A stretch of DNA of 64,000 bases from Sva-07 sp963728355 (GCA_963728355.1 CAVSJQ010000022.1:620001-684000), one strand, 5' to 3'. Positions 45,825 through 55,838 are shown, numbered from the stretch's first letter. Notes: a model not told the origin generated them from the sequence alone. A program made the numbers and translations.

Positions 45825-47315
45825 TCATCTCACGAAGCGGTCCCAGTCGGCGTAGCGCTCGACGACCCGGCCACGCGGCACCGCAAGGACGGCGACCGCC
45901 AACGCGACGACGGTCACGAACACGGCGTATGCACCGGAGGCGTCGACCAACCACACCGCCACGGCCATCACGACACCGACCGGCACGGCGAGCCAGCGGA
46001 TGATCCGCACGACCTCGCCCATCGCCACGACGGCGATCACCAGCACGGCGGCGCCGCCCAGGTGGGCGATGTCTGCCGCGCCCGACGTGATCGCCTCGTC
46101 GAAGAAGTCGGGCGCCGCGAGCAGTGCCAAACCGAGCACGGCAGCCACGGCGAGGGTGGGCGGCACGCTGAAGCCCCACACGCTCGCACGGGCCACCGCC
46201 ATCGGGCGTTCCGGGAACTCGACGATGTCGGGGGTGCGGTCGTCAGCCTGGCTGTCGTCGCCGCTGCCTCCCTTCCAGAAGATCGCCCACAGCGAGCCAC
46301 CGCGGTCACCGCGCCGTTTGGCGTCGCGGACGTGCTGCAACATCGCCACCACTTCGTCGATCTCCAGCGGGATCATCGGCAGCATCAGACCGGCCGCGAG
46401 CAGGCACATCGTGCACCAGTCGTGAACCACCACCGGCTGCGACATCACCAAGGTGATGTGCGCGAGCCCGAGCGGGATCACGAGGATGCCGAAGATCGTC
46501 ACCATCCACGGCATGGTCCGCCATCGCGACGGCCCTCCCATGTAGCCCATCAGGAACTCGAAGCTGTAGGCGACGGCGCCCAGCCCAGCGTCGGAGATCG
46601 GCCACATGTGCGACATGTCGCTGTTGAGCACCGGCTCGGTGCCGCCCCCGAAACCGAAGAACGGATCCCACACCGAGTCGATGTAGCCGAGCTGGAACGC
46701 AGCGAGATACCGCGAGACGAGCAGACCGGCGAATCCGAGGGCGATCAGGATCGATCGCTGCGACCAGCTCGACGGGTTGTAGGTCCAGCCCGGTGGCTGT
46801 GGCGGCCCCATCTGCATGTACGTCGCCATCGCCGGCATGCCCGGCACGAGGATCGTCAGTGCGATCACGAGGAGCCCGACGATCGAGTCGTTGTAGAACC
46901 CGGCTGCGGTCGGCGACCAGAACACGATCGGCGCGAAGACCAACCAGGCGCCGACCGCACAGGCGATCCACCACGCGATCGGCCGGCCGCGGCGGAGCAT
47001 CAACCAGCCGAGCACGACCAGCGCGACGCCGCTGAGCACATTCGACCAGGTCATCAGCTGGGCGCGGAGCTGATCGTGGGTGTCGTCGGAGAACCAGACG
47101 CCGCGCCCGCCGCTCGGCACCGCCCAGTTGGCGTCGTTCAGGTAGCCGAACGTGAACGGTGCGGTGATCAGCCACACGCCGAGCAGCACGACCGTCCACG
47201 GGATCCACAGGTTCTGGCGATGGTGGAGGTCGTCGACGGCGTCGGGTGGCGCCATCTCGTCGGTGCCGGTCGCCAGCTCGCTGGCCGCGCTGCGCAAACC
47301 CATCGGTCGGACCAT
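45825..47315 (-). CDS. Fused SPW-VKOR-SPW membrane protein
   Basis: 496 residues with three parts. Residues 30-170 contain SPW-like repeats (V-W-L-I-T-A-P-F-T-F-G-Y and W-L-V-F-A-P-I-V-F-W-S-P). Residues 172-360 are a VKOR-like unit opening P-P-G-W-T-Y-N-P-S-S-W and carrying D-W-C-T-M-C-L-L and E-V-V-A-M-L-Q-H. Residues 375-496 form another helix bundle resembling SPW. The VKOR-like unit has only one CxxC. The parts correspond one to one with the separate genes 42622 and 42969, so this is a fusion (or they are its split version). Function is unknown. Confidence 0.75.
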   Translation of the reverse strand: MVRPMGLRSAASELATGTDEMAPPDAVDDLHHRQNLWIPWTVVLLGVWLITAPFTFGYLNDANWAVPSGGRGVWFSDDTHDQLRAQLMTWSNVLSGVALVVLGWLMLRRGRPIAWWIACAVGAWLVFAPIVFWSPTAAGFYNDSIVGLLVIALTILVPGMPAMATYMQMGPPQPPGWTYNPSSWSQRSILIALGFAGLLVSRYLAAFQLGYIDSVWDPFFGFGGGTEPVLNSDMSHMWPISDAGLGAVAYSFEFLMGYMGGPSRWRTMPWMVTIFGILVIPLGLAHITLVMSQPVVVHDWCTMCLLAAGLMLPMIPLEIDEVVAMLQHVRDAKRRGDRGGSLWAIFWKGGSGDDSQADDRTPDIVEFPERPMAVARASVWGFSVPPTLAVAAVLGLALLAAPDFFDEAITSGAADIAHLGGAAVLVIAVVAMGEVVRIIRWLAVPVGVVMAVAVWLVDASGAYAVFVTVVALAVAVLAVPRGRVVERYADWDRFVR

Positions 47316-47424
47316 GGCGCTGCATTCCCGAAGAGTCGACCACCGAAACGAGCGGCGCAGCCAGGAACACCAGCCAGGAACACAGCGCGCGACGCCTGCC
47401 GTGGTGGCGGTGGCGTTGCGACGT

Positions 47425-48840
47425 TCAGCCCGAGGCGTGTCGGAGCAGCGTCAACTCCCATGCGTCGGGTCGGACTGCGTCGGTCATGCGAATGGTGTCC
47501 GGGCCGACGTCGAGCACCGTTGCGCCGTGATGATGGAGGTCGATGTGCTGGATGTTGGGGTTGACCACCTCGATCCATCGCTCCGTCCACCGGCTCGGGA
47601 CCGGAAGCCGAGCGCCGAGCATCGACCCGAACGTTGGAGCGGAGATCGACGGCGTGGTCACCTCGGCCAGATCGGGCCGGCCGGGTCGATGGACGGAGGT
47701 CGCGAAACGGCCATGGAGATCGCCGCTCAGGAGGACCACGTCGTCACGATCGTGGCGGTCGAGGAGATCGATCAGGCGTTGCCGCTCCGCCGGGTACCCG
47801 TCCCACTGGTCGGGGTTGACGATCGGCGCGATGCGCAACGACCGGCGACCCGTCCCCGATCTGGTCGGCCACCATCCGAGCCGCAGCGGTGCCACCTGAA
47901 CCTGGGATGCGAGCAGGATCCACGACGCCGTCGAGCGACCGATGACGTCGTCGAGCCAGTCCCACTGGTCGTCACTCAGCAGTCGGGGACTCTGCGCGCG
48001 GCTCGGCTGTGCCGTCGGGCCGCCGTTGCCGAACTGTGGTTCACGACCACCGAGGCGGGTGTCGACCAGCACGAGGTCACAGAGCTGCCCGATGCCCACG
48101 TGACGGTCGCGGGGAGTCGGGCCGTTGCCGTGCGTCCGCTGCGGCATCCACCGGGCATGGGCGTCGGCGCCGGCGCGGCGCCGCTGGGGGTCGACACCGG
48201 CGGCCGCGGACCGGCCGACGGGGCCGAAGCGGGCCACGTTGTCGTCGATTTCGTGGTCGTCGAGCGTCGCCACCCACGGGGCCGCGGCGTGCAGCGCACG
48301 CAGGTCGACGTCATCGCGGTACTGCGCATAGCGGCGGTCGTAGTCGTCGAGGGTGCGGCACTCGTGCGGCGGGTCGTGGACGCCGCGGTCGCCGCCGTCG
48401 CCGTCTTCGTAGATGTAGTCGCCGAGGTGCACCACCAGCTCGACGTGCTGATCGACCAGCGCGCGGTAGCCCGTGAACTCGCCGCTCGGCCACCGGGCGC
48501 AGCAGGCGATGCCCAGCCGGAACGAGGACGGTTGCGCCGGCAGCGTGCTGGTCCTGCCGACCGGCGATCGGTCGCCCTCGCCCTCCGGGTGGTCCACGGT
48601 GAACCGGTATCGGTAGGCGGTGCCGGGTCGCAGGCCGTCGACCTCGACGCGCACGACTCCTCGCTCGTCGGGCTCGGAGACGCCGGATGCCCCCGCGGTG
48701 TCATCGTCGAAGGCGCCGTCGTCGACGGTCAGGCTCCACCCCACGGGCACCGTCGCCCCCTCGACGCGCGCCCACAGCACGAGTGAGGTGGCGGTGGGGT
48801 CGCCGCTCGCCACACCCGACACGAAACGGTCGCCTACCAT
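47425..48840 (-). CDS. PhoD-like metallophosphatase
   Basis: About 471 residues from ATG 48840 (an upstream ATG at 48912 is possible). A Fn3-like N-terminal domain (G-V-A-S-G-D-P-T-A-T-S-L-V-L-W-A-R) precedes the catalytic domain with V-H-L-G-D-Y-I-Y-E-D, L-D-D-H-E-I-D-D-N and the late S-G-D-L-H-G-R. These are the metal ligands of the PhoD alkaline phosphatase family. PhoD proteins are usually exported by Tat, yet no twin-arginine signal is visible from either start, so it may be cytoplasmic. It is divergent from the GH15 gene. Confidence 0.85.
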   Translation of the reverse strand: MVGDRFVSGVASGDPTATSLVLWARVEGATVPVGWSLTVDDGAFDDDTAGASGVSEPDERGVVRVEVDGLRPGTAYRYRFTVDHPEGEGDRSPVGRTSTLPAQPSSFRLGIACCARWPSGEFTGYRALVDQHVELVVHLGDYIYEDGDGGDRGVHDPPHECRTLDDYDRRYAQYRDDVDLRALHAAAPWVATLDDHEIDDNVARFGPVGRSAAAGVDPQRRRAGADAHARWMPQRTHGNGPTPRDRHVGIGQLCDLVLVDTRLGGREPQFGNGGPTAQPSRAQSPRLLSDDQWDWLDDVIGRSTASWILLASQVQVAPLRLGWWPTRSGTGRRSLRIAPIVNPDQWDGYPAERQRLIDLLDRHDRDDVVLLSGDLHGRFATSVHRPGRPDLAEVTTPSISAPTFGSMLGARLPVPSRWTERWIEVVNPNIQHIDLHHHGATVLDVGPDTIRMTDAVRPDAWELTLLRHASG

Positions 48841-48953
48841 GGCGGCCCGTGTGCCCGACGTGTCGACCGACGAAACCGGCGCAGGCGCCGGAAAGCTTGA
48901 GACCGCACGCATCCGGGCAGTCCCCGGCCGTGACCACCGAGCTGTTCGAACCG

Positions 48954-50795
48954 ATGGCCGTCTCGAGGTATCGCCCGATCGGCGACTACGCCCTGCTCTC
49001 CGACTGTCACTCGACCGCCCTCGTCAGCTGTGAAGGGTCGATCGACTGGGCCTGCCTGCGTCGTATGGATCAGGACAGCACGTTCGGCCGGATCATCGAC
49101 CACGACCGTGGTGGCTACTTCTCGATCAGGCCGACCGCACCGATCGTCGAGCGTTCGCGTCGCTACCTCGACCACACGATGGTGCTCGAGACCACGTTCG
49201 TCACCGAGTCCGGCACCATCGTCGTCACCGATGCCTTCGCCATGCGGCGCGGTGGCGCCGACCGCCCGCGGGGAGAACTGCTCCGCCGGGTGGAAGCTCG
49301 CTCCGGTGACGTGGAGGTCGAGATCGTCGTCGAGCCGGAATTCGACTTCGGGGAGGTGGCACCGTGGCTGCGCGTGGGTGATCGCGGCAGGATCACCGCG
49401 ATCGGCAGCGACGATGCCGTGGTGATCCACGCCGACGTCGACTGGGTCATCGACCGCAAGGAGAGCAGGCTGCTCACCCGCACGATCGTCCACGAAGGGA
49501 CGGCGGTGAACGTGGTCGCCGTCGCACAGGCCGCGCACCGGATCGACCCGTTGGCGGCCGACGCCTCATGCGTCGCGGAGCACCTCGACGAGACGGTCGA
49601 CTGGTGGCGGAACTGGTCTGAACGGACCACGGTCGAGGGGCCGTACGCCGATCTCGTCGAGCGGTCGGCCCTCGTGCTGAAGTCGCTCGACTGCGCGCTG
49701 ACCGGTGCCATCGTGGCGGCCCCGACGACCTCGCTGCCCGAGATCGTCGGCGGGGCGGCCAACTGGGACTACCGCTACTGCTGGGTGCGCGATGCCACGC
49801 TCGCTCTCCAGTCGCTGTCCATCGTCGGCCACGACGAGATGGCGAGGGGCTTCCGTGACTTCATCATGCGCTCGGCGGCGGGTCACGGTGCCGAACTGCA
49901 GATCATGTACAGCATCTTCGGCGAGCGCCGCCTTCCCGAACTGGAGCTCGATCTCGAGGGCTGGAGAGGGTCGCGCCCCGTCCGGATGGGCAATGCCGCA
50001 TCGAAGCAGGTCCAGATCGACGTCTACGGCCACCTGCTCGATGCGGCGCATCTGTGGCAGGACCGCACGACGGACCGCATCGATGCCGACGAGTGGCGGT
50101 TCCTGGCCTCGGTGGTCGAGCGGGCGATCGACCACTGGGAACAGCCCGACGCCGGCATCTGGGAGCTTCGCGGCGAGCCGCAGCACTACGTGCACTCGAA
50201 GCTGCTGGTGTGGGTCGCGCTCGATCGGGGGATCTCGCTCGTGGAGGACTACGCCGTCGACCACGTCGACGTCGAACGGTGGAAGACGATCCGCGACGAG
50301 ATCCGGACCGCCATCGAGGTCCACGGCATGGACCCGACGGGCACGCACTTCGTGCAGCACTTCGGGGCGACCGCCGTCGATGCCAGCCTGCTGAAGCTGA
50401 CGCTGATGGGCTTCATCGAGCCCGACGATCCGCGGATGGTCGCCACCGTCGAAGCGATCCGACGCGAGCTCTCGTGTGGTGAGCAGGGATTCATCCGGCG
50501 TTTCCGAGCCGACCCCGGCGACGGCGAGCAGACCGCCCCCGGTCGGGCGAACGAGGCCGAGGGCATGTTCCTGCTGTGTACGTTCTGGCTCGTCGAAGTG
50601 CTCGCCATGCAGGGCCACGTCGACGACGCCACCGCACTGTTCGATGCCACGATCGCCACCGGCAACGACCTCGGCCTGTTCGCCGAGGAATACGACGTCG
50701 GGCTCGGCGAGATGGTCGGCAACTTCCCCCAGGCGTTCACCCATCTCGGGCTGATCGCCGCCGACGCCCGGCTCCGCTCGGCGACGCAGCGCTGA
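48954..50795 (+). CDS. Glycoside hydrolase family 15 (glucoamylase/trehalase-like)
   Basis: 613 residues from ATG 48954; GTG 48930 would add eight. The N-terminal beta-sandwich opens P-I-G-D-Y-A-L-L-S-D and S-I-D-W-A-C-L. The (alpha/alpha)6 barrel shows N-W-D-Y-R-Y-C-W-V-R-D-A near residue 270 and the second catalytic Glu in N-E-A-E-G-M-F-L. This layout matches bacterial GH15 proteins, of which mycobacterial members hydrolyse trehalose and others maltooligosaccharides. No signal peptide is seen, so it acts in the cytoplasm, perhaps on trehalose or glycogen fragments. Confidence 0.92.
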   Translation: MAVSRYRPIGDYALLSDCHSTALVSCEGSIDWACLRRMDQDSTFGRIIDHDRGGYFSIRPTAPIVERSRRYLDHTMVLETTFVTESGTIVVTDAFAMRRGGADRPRGELLRRVEARSGDVEVEIVVEPEFDFGEVAPWLRVGDRGRITAIGSDDAVVIHADVDWVIDRKESRLLTRTIVHEGTAVNVVAVAQAAHRIDPLAADASCVAEHLDETVDWWRNWSERTTVEGPYADLVERSALVLKSLDCALTGAIVAAPTTSLPEIVGGAANWDYRYCWVRDATLALQSLSIVGHDEMARGFRDFIMRSAAGHGAELQIMYSIFGERRLPELELDLEGWRGSRPVRMGNAASKQVQIDVYGHLLDAAHLWQDRTTDRIDADEWRFLASVVERAIDHWEQPDAGIWELRGEPQHYVHSKLLVWVALDRGISLVEDYAVDHVDVERWKTIRDEIRTAIEVHGMDPTGTHFVQHFGATAVDASLLKLTLMGFIEPDDPRMVATVEAIRRELSCGEQGFIRRFRADPGDGEQTAPGRANEAEGMFLLCTFWLVEVLAMQGHVDDATALFDATIATGNDLGLFAEEYDVGLGEMVGNFPQAFTHLGLIAADARLRSATQR

Positions 50796-50851
50796 CCTGC
50801 TCGCCCACCGTCGCACGCATGGTTCGCGACCATCCGGGGAAGTTCAACGAC

Positions 50852-52660
50852 ATGTACAGCGTCAGCGACTTCGTCATCGACCGACTGATCGAATGGGACC
50901 TGCACCGGTTCTACGGCTACCCCGGAGACGGCATCGGCGGGTTCGACGGGGCCCTCGAGCGTGCCCAACGCGACGGCAAGGCGTTCGACTACATCCGTCC
51001 CGCCCACGAGGAGATCGCCGCGCTGATGGCGTGCGCGCACGCCAAGTTCACCGGCGAGGTCGGCGTGTGCGTGGCGACGTCCGGGCCCGGTGCGATCCAC
51101 CTGATGAACGGCCTCTACGACGCCAAGATGGACAACCAGCCGGTGGTTGCCATCGTTGGCCAACAGGGCCGGGTGTCGATGGGCAGCGAGGCCCAGCAGG
51201 AGATGAACATGGAGCGCGCCTTCGGTGACGTCGCCGAGTACGTCAAGACGGTGACGACGCCGATGCAGGCGCAGCTCGTGGTCGATCGTGCGGTCAGGAT
51301 CGCGCATGCGTACCGGCGCCCGACGGTGGTGATCCTGCCCGCCGACATCCAGACCATGGAGATGGAGTCGCCGAGCCTCGACCACTGGGTGTCTCGGACC
51401 GGCGTCGGCCACTCCTCGAACCGCATCGTTCCGCCACACGACGAGCTCGCCCGAGCGGCCGAAGTGCTGAACGCCGGCGAGCGCGTCGCGATGCTGGTGG
51501 GCGAAGGGGCACTCGGCGCCACCGACGACGTGCTCGCCGTCGCCGATCGTCTCGGCGCCGGCGTCATCACCGCACTGCTCGGCAAGGCGGTGGTGCCGGG
51601 CGACGTGCCGTTTCACACCCAACAGCTCGGTCTGCTGGGCAGCAAGGCGAGTTACGACATGATGCAGGACTGCGACACGCTGCTGATGGTCGGCAGCAAC
51701 TTCCCGTATGCCGAGTTCCTCCCGGGGACCGGTCAGGCCCGAGGCGTGCAGATCGATCTGCTGCCACGACACCTCAGCCTGCGCTATCCGATGGAGGTCA
51801 ACCTGCACGGCGACGCCAAGGCCACCCTCGCGGCGCTCCTGCCGATGCTCCAGCACCACGGGGATCGCTCCTGGCAGGAGCAGGTGTCGGAGAACATGCG
51901 CTCGTGGGACGACCAGGTGAAGGCCGCGGCGGAGGTGGAGGCCGATCCGGTCAATCCCCGTCTCGTGTTCCATCGCCTGAACGAGCGGCTGCCCCACGAC
52001 GCCATCGTCACCGCCGACGCGGGATCGACGGCCGACTGGTACGGCCATCACATCAAGCTCGGTCGCAACATGATGGGCAACCTGTCCGGACGCCTGGCCA
52101 CGATGATCGGTGCCATGCCATATGCGATGGCCGCCAAGTTCGCGTTCCCGCAGCGGCCGGTCGTGTGCACGATCGGCGACGGCGCGTTCCAGATGCTCGG
52201 CATGAACGGGCTGATCACCGTGAAGCGTCACTGGGAGGAGTGGAGCAACCCGACGTTCATCGTGCTCGTGCTGCACAACAACGACCTCAACCAGGTGTCG
52301 TGGGAGATGCGCGAGGCAGGCGATCCCCGCTTCGACACCAGCCAGGAACTCGAGGACGTCGACTACGCCGGCTACGCCCGGCTACTCGGCTTCGAGGGCA
52401 TCAGCGTCGACGATCCCGCAGAGCTCGGCGACGCCTGGGACCGAGCGTTCGCGGCGTCTCGCCCCGTGCTGCTCGACGTCCGTACCGACAAGAACGTGCC
52501 GCCCCTTCCCGCCCACGTGACCTGGGAGCAGGCCAAGGGTGTCGCCGAGGCGTTGGCGAAGGGCGACCCCGACGCCTTCCGGGTGATCGGCAACTCTGCT
52601 CGGGCCGTCGGCGCCCAGTTGTTCGCCCGTGTCGGACACTCGGTCGGCGACGACGACTGA
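50852..52660 (+). CDS. Thiamine diphosphate-dependent enzyme (pyruvate oxidase/acetolactate synthase-like)
   Basis: 602 residues from ATG 50852, chosen for the GGGGAAG RBS at 50836-50842; ATG 50819 is an alternative. The N-terminal ThDP domain has R-P-A-H-E-E-I-A-A with the catalytic Glu and V-A-T-S-G-P-G-A. The C-terminal cofactor motif is I-G-D-G-A-F followed by H-N-N-D about 30 residues on. The order resembles pyruvate:quinone oxidase (PoxB) and related oxidases rather than biosynthetic AHAS. It lacks the extra membrane-binding tail of PoxB. Convergent with the following operon. Confidence 0.9.
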   Translation: MYSVSDFVIDRLIEWDLHRFYGYPGDGIGGFDGALERAQRDGKAFDYIRPAHEEIAALMACAHAKFTGEVGVCVATSGPGAIHLMNGLYDAKMDNQPVVAIVGQQGRVSMGSEAQQEMNMERAFGDVAEYVKTVTTPMQAQLVVDRAVRIAHAYRRPTVVILPADIQTMEMESPSLDHWVSRTGVGHSSNRIVPPHDELARAAEVLNAGERVAMLVGEGALGATDDVLAVADRLGAGVITALLGKAVVPGDVPFHTQQLGLLGSKASYDMMQDCDTLLMVGSNFPYAEFLPGTGQARGVQIDLLPRHLSLRYPMEVNLHGDAKATLAALLPMLQHHGDRSWQEQVSENMRSWDDQVKAAAEVEADPVNPRLVFHRLNERLPHDAIVTADAGSTADWYGHHIKLGRNMMGNLSGRLATMIGAMPYAMAAKFAFPQRPVVCTIGDGAFQMLGMNGLITVKRHWEEWSNPTFIVLVLHNNDLNQVSWEMREAGDPRFDTSQELEDVDYAGYARLLGFEGISVDDPAELGDAWDRAFAASRPVLLDVRTDKNVPPLPAHVTWEQAKGVAEALAKGDPDAFRVIGNSARAVGAQLFARVGHSVGDDD

Positions 52661-52712
52661 ACCGCGCGGCTGACGAGCAGCGCAGCTGACCGGCGCCGGC
52701 GGGACGACGGCG

Positions 52713-55700
52713 CTACGGCGTGTCGCGACCGTCCTGGTCGGCGATGGCGAGCGCCAGCAGTTCGGCGATGTGGGCCGGTCGACGCCCGGTGCCCTGCTCG
52801 ATCTGTTCGCGACAGCTGAACCCGTCGGTGACGATCACGGTGTCGTCGTCGGCCGACCGCACCGCCGGGAGCAACACGCGCTCGCCGACGCGCTGGGAGA
52901 CCTCGTAGTGGTCGGCGCCGAAGCCGAACGAGCCGGCCATGCCGCAGCATCCCGAGTCGAGCTGGTCGAACTCGACGCCCATCCGCCGCAGGAGGGCGAC
53001 CTCGGCGTCCATGCCGATCACCGACTGGTGGTGGCAGTGACCGTGGACGACGGCAGGCGTGCGCAGCGGTGGCGGCTGGTAGCGCTGCTGCTCGAGGAAC
53101 TCCGACAGCAGCAGCGTCTGGCGGGACAGCCGCACGGCGTCGTCGTCGTTCGGGAAGAGGTTGACCAGTTCGTCGCGGAACGCCGCGACACAACTCGGCT
53201 CGAGCCCCACCACGGGAATGCCCGCCCTGATCCACGGCCGCAGCGTGTCGATCACCTGCCGCCAGAGCCGCTCGGCGGTCGTCAACATGCCCCAGTCGTA
53301 CAACGGCCGGCCGCAGCACAGCGGCCGAGGAGGCACCTCGACGCGGTAGCCGGCGTGTTCGAGCACCTTGACCGCGGCCGGGCCCACGCCCGACTCGAGG
53401 TAGTTGTTGAAGGTGTCGGGCCACAGCAGCACCCGGTCGGTCTCGAACGGCGCCGTGCGTCCGTGCGGATGCAGGACGTTGCGATTGGAGCCGTGCTGCA
53501 TCGATTCGGTCGTGTACGTCTCGCCGGCGAAGCGTGGAGCGTCCTCGTGCTTCATCGACGAGCCACCGCCGTGGCGGACCGAGCTGCCGCCTGCGGACAC
53601 CTGCGGCTCGTGCGCGGCGATCCAGTCGACCAGGGTCTGGCGGGCGAATCGAGGGACGGTGCGTTCCTGGGCCACACCTCCCGCCCACTTCACCAGCCGT
53701 GACAGCACGGGCGCGTGCGACACCGCGTTGACGAGGGCCGGCATCTTGGACGCGAGACGTGCCCACCAGTAGATCAGGCCCATGGCGTAGGCGGTCCGCG
53801 GTCGGAGACGTCGGGCGTAGTGGTGCGACAGGAACTCGGCCTTGTAGGTCGCCATGTCGACGTTGACGGGGCACTCGTTCTTGCAGGCCTTGCAGGCGAG
53901 GCAGAGATCCAACGCGTCGGCGACGTGATCGTCACGCCATCCGTCGAGCTCGTCGCCGCTCAACATCTCGAACAGCATCCTCGCTCGGCCCCGCGTCGAG
54001 TCCTCCTCTTCGCGCGTCGCCATGTAGCTCGGACACATCGTGCCGCTGTCGACATCGCGGCACTTGCCGACGCCGACACACCGTTGCGCTGCCTTGCCGA
54101 AGTCGAAGTCGTCGTCGGGGAAGGCGAAGTGCGTCTCCACCCGACGTACGGTGACCTCGGGCCCCACTCGCAGGTCGCTGTCGGGCGGGTTCGGCCGGAC
54201 CACCTTGCCCGGGTTCATCAGGTCGTCGGGATCCCAGAGGTCCTTGAACTCGGCGAACGCCGTCACCAGTTCGTCGCCGAACATCTTGGCGAGCAGCGCT
54301 CCACGTGCCTGCCCGTCACCGTGCTCGCCGGACAACGATCCACCGTGGCCGACGACGAGGTCGGCGGCGCGATCGAGGAACTCCATCCATTGAGTGACCC
54401 CGTGCACGGTGCGCAGATCGAAGTCGATGCGGCAGTGGATGCACCCCTGGCCGAAGTGCCCGTAGAGGGCGGCGTGATACTGGAATTCGTCGAGGAGGTC
54501 GCGGAACTCGCGGAGGTAGTCGCCGACCTGGTCGGGCGGCACGGCGGCGTCCTCCCATCCGGGATGCGTCTGGGCCATGTTGGGAACGTGGGCCGTCGCT
54601 CCCAACCCCGACTCGCGCACCTGCCAGAGCTTCTCGGCTTCCCAGTCGTCGTCGAACAGCTTCACCGACGGCGGATCGTCGAGACGCTGGACCGCCTCGA
54701 TGAACGCACAGGCCGTGGCTCTGGAGTCGTCCGGGTCGTCGGATCCGAACTCGACGAGCAGGAAGCCGCCGCCGGGTGGGAGCAGCTCGACGTCATCGGG
54801 GTGGAGCCCCTTGCGCTTCATGTGGTCGACGAGGATGCCGTCGATGCCCTCGAGGCCGACCGGGCGGTGCTCTCGCACCAACGGCACGTGGTCGGCCGCC
54901 GTGTACGCATCGGGGAAGCCGAGCACGACCAGCGTGCGCTCGGGCTGCGCATCGATCAGGCGGACGGTCGCCGACAGCACGACGACACACGTTCCCTCGG
55001 TGCCGACCAGCGCCTTGGCGACGTCGAAGCCGTCGTCGGGCAACAGGCGGTCGAGGTTGAATCCGGAGACACGTCGCGGGATGTCGGGATAGCGATCTTC
55101 GATCTGCTGCCGGTACCTGTCGCGGAGATCCCGCAGCCCGCCGTGGATCTCGCCGCGACGACCACCGGCGGCGATCACCTCGTCGAGTTCGGCGTCGGTC
55201 AGCGAGCCGACGGTCATCCGCGTGCCGTCGTACAGCAGCACGTCGAGATCGACCACCTGGTCGGCGGTCAACGGGCCGGGGCCGTAGAACTCCGACATCA
55301 CCGAATGCACCCCACACGAGTTGTTGCCGATCATGCCGCCGAGCGTGTTGCGATCGTGCGTAGCGGGGTCCGGCCCGAAGGTGAGACCGTGCTCGCCTGC
55401 GGCCGTTCGTAGGCGGTCGAGGTTGCATCCCGGCTCGACGATGGCCAGGCGTCGGTCGGGGTCGATCGACAGCACCCGGTTCAGATACTTCGAGAAGTCG
55501 ATGATCACCGCCTCGTTCGTCGCCTGCCCGGCGAGGCTCGTACCGCCACCGCGGCTGGTGATCGCCGCCCCGTGGCGACGGCAGATGCTGACCGTGGTGA
55601 CCACGTCGTCGATCGTCCTCGGCACGACGACCCCGATCGGGAGCTGCCGATAGTTGGACGCGTCGGTGGAGTAGGCAGCACGACTCCCGTCGTCGAAGCG

Positions 55701-55838
55701 CACCTCGCCCTCGATCGCCTGCTCGAGTTCGTCGAACAGCGCACTCGACCATCGGCGGCCGACACCGGTCACCGCCACGGGCGTGGCGCCGTCCGACACG
55801 GTCTGCATGCCGTCGAAGGTCCTCGGGAGTGTGCTCAT
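52713..55838 (-). CDS. FAD- and Fe-S-containing 2-hydroxyacid dehydrogenase (YdiJ/D-2HGDH/D-LDH type)
   Basis: 1041 residues. The N-terminal PCMH FAD domain (about 40-270) has V-V-P-R-T-I-D-D-V, R-G-G-G-T-S-L-A-G-Q and N-N-S-C-G. The FAD-oxidase C-terminal domain (270-530) has G-E-H-G-D-G-Q-A-R. The ferredoxin-type domain has C-V-G-V-G-K-C and C-L-A-C-K-A-C-K-N-E-C-P. Two C-terminal cysteine-rich (CCG-like) units include L-C-C-G-R-P-L and S-G-C-C-G-M-A. This matches the large fused lactate/2-hydroxyglutarate dehydrogenases that feed electrons to the quinone pool. It is coupled by ATGA to the enolase-family gene. Confidence 0.9.
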   Translation of the reverse strand: MSTLPRTFDGMQTVSDGATPVAVTGVGRRWSSALFDELEQAIEGEVRFDDGSRAAYSTDASNYRQLPIGVVVPRTIDDVVTTVSICRRHGAAITSRGGGTSLAGQATNEAVIIDFSKYLNRVLSIDPDRRLAIVEPGCNLDRLRTAAGEHGLTFGPDPATHDRNTLGGMIGNNSCGVHSVMSEFYGPGPLTADQVVDLDVLLYDGTRMTVGSLTDAELDEVIAAGGRRGEIHGGLRDLRDRYRQQIEDRYPDIPRRVSGFNLDRLLPDDGFDVAKALVGTEGTCVVVLSATVRLIDAQPERTLVVLGFPDAYTAADHVPLVREHRPVGLEGIDGILVDHMKRKGLHPDDVELLPPGGGFLLVEFGSDDPDDSRATACAFIEAVQRLDDPPSVKLFDDDWEAEKLWQVRESGLGATAHVPNMAQTHPGWEDAAVPPDQVGDYLREFRDLLDEFQYHAALYGHFGQGCIHCRIDFDLRTVHGVTQWMEFLDRAADLVVGHGGSLSGEHGDGQARGALLAKMFGDELVTAFAEFKDLWDPDDLMNPGKVVRPNPPDSDLRVGPEVTVRRVETHFAFPDDDFDFGKAAQRCVGVGKCRDVDSGTMCPSYMATREEEDSTRGRARMLFEMLSGDELDGWRDDHVADALDLCLACKACKNECPVNVDMATYKAEFLSHHYARRLRPRTAYAMGLIYWWARLASKMPALVNAVSHAPVLSRLVKWAGGVAQERTVPRFARQTLVDWIAAHEPQVSAGGSSVRHGGGSSMKHEDAPRFAGETYTTESMQHGSNRNVLHPHGRTAPFETDRVLLWPDTFNNYLESGVGPAAVKVLEHAGYRVEVPPRPLCCGRPLYDWGMLTTAERLWRQVIDTLRPWIRAGIPVVGLEPSCVAAFRDELVNLFPNDDDAVRLSRQTLLLSEFLEQQRYQPPPLRTPAVVHGHCHHQSVIGMDAEVALLRRMGVEFDQLDSGCCGMAGSFGFGADHYEVSQRVGERVLLPAVRSADDDTVIVTDGFSCREQIEQGTGRRPAHIAELLALAIADQDGRDTP

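Noticed and set aside
53715..55412. 565-residue plus-strand frame opposite the FAD/Fe-S dehydrogenase
   Set aside because: It has composition typical of an antisense shadow and no recognisable motif.
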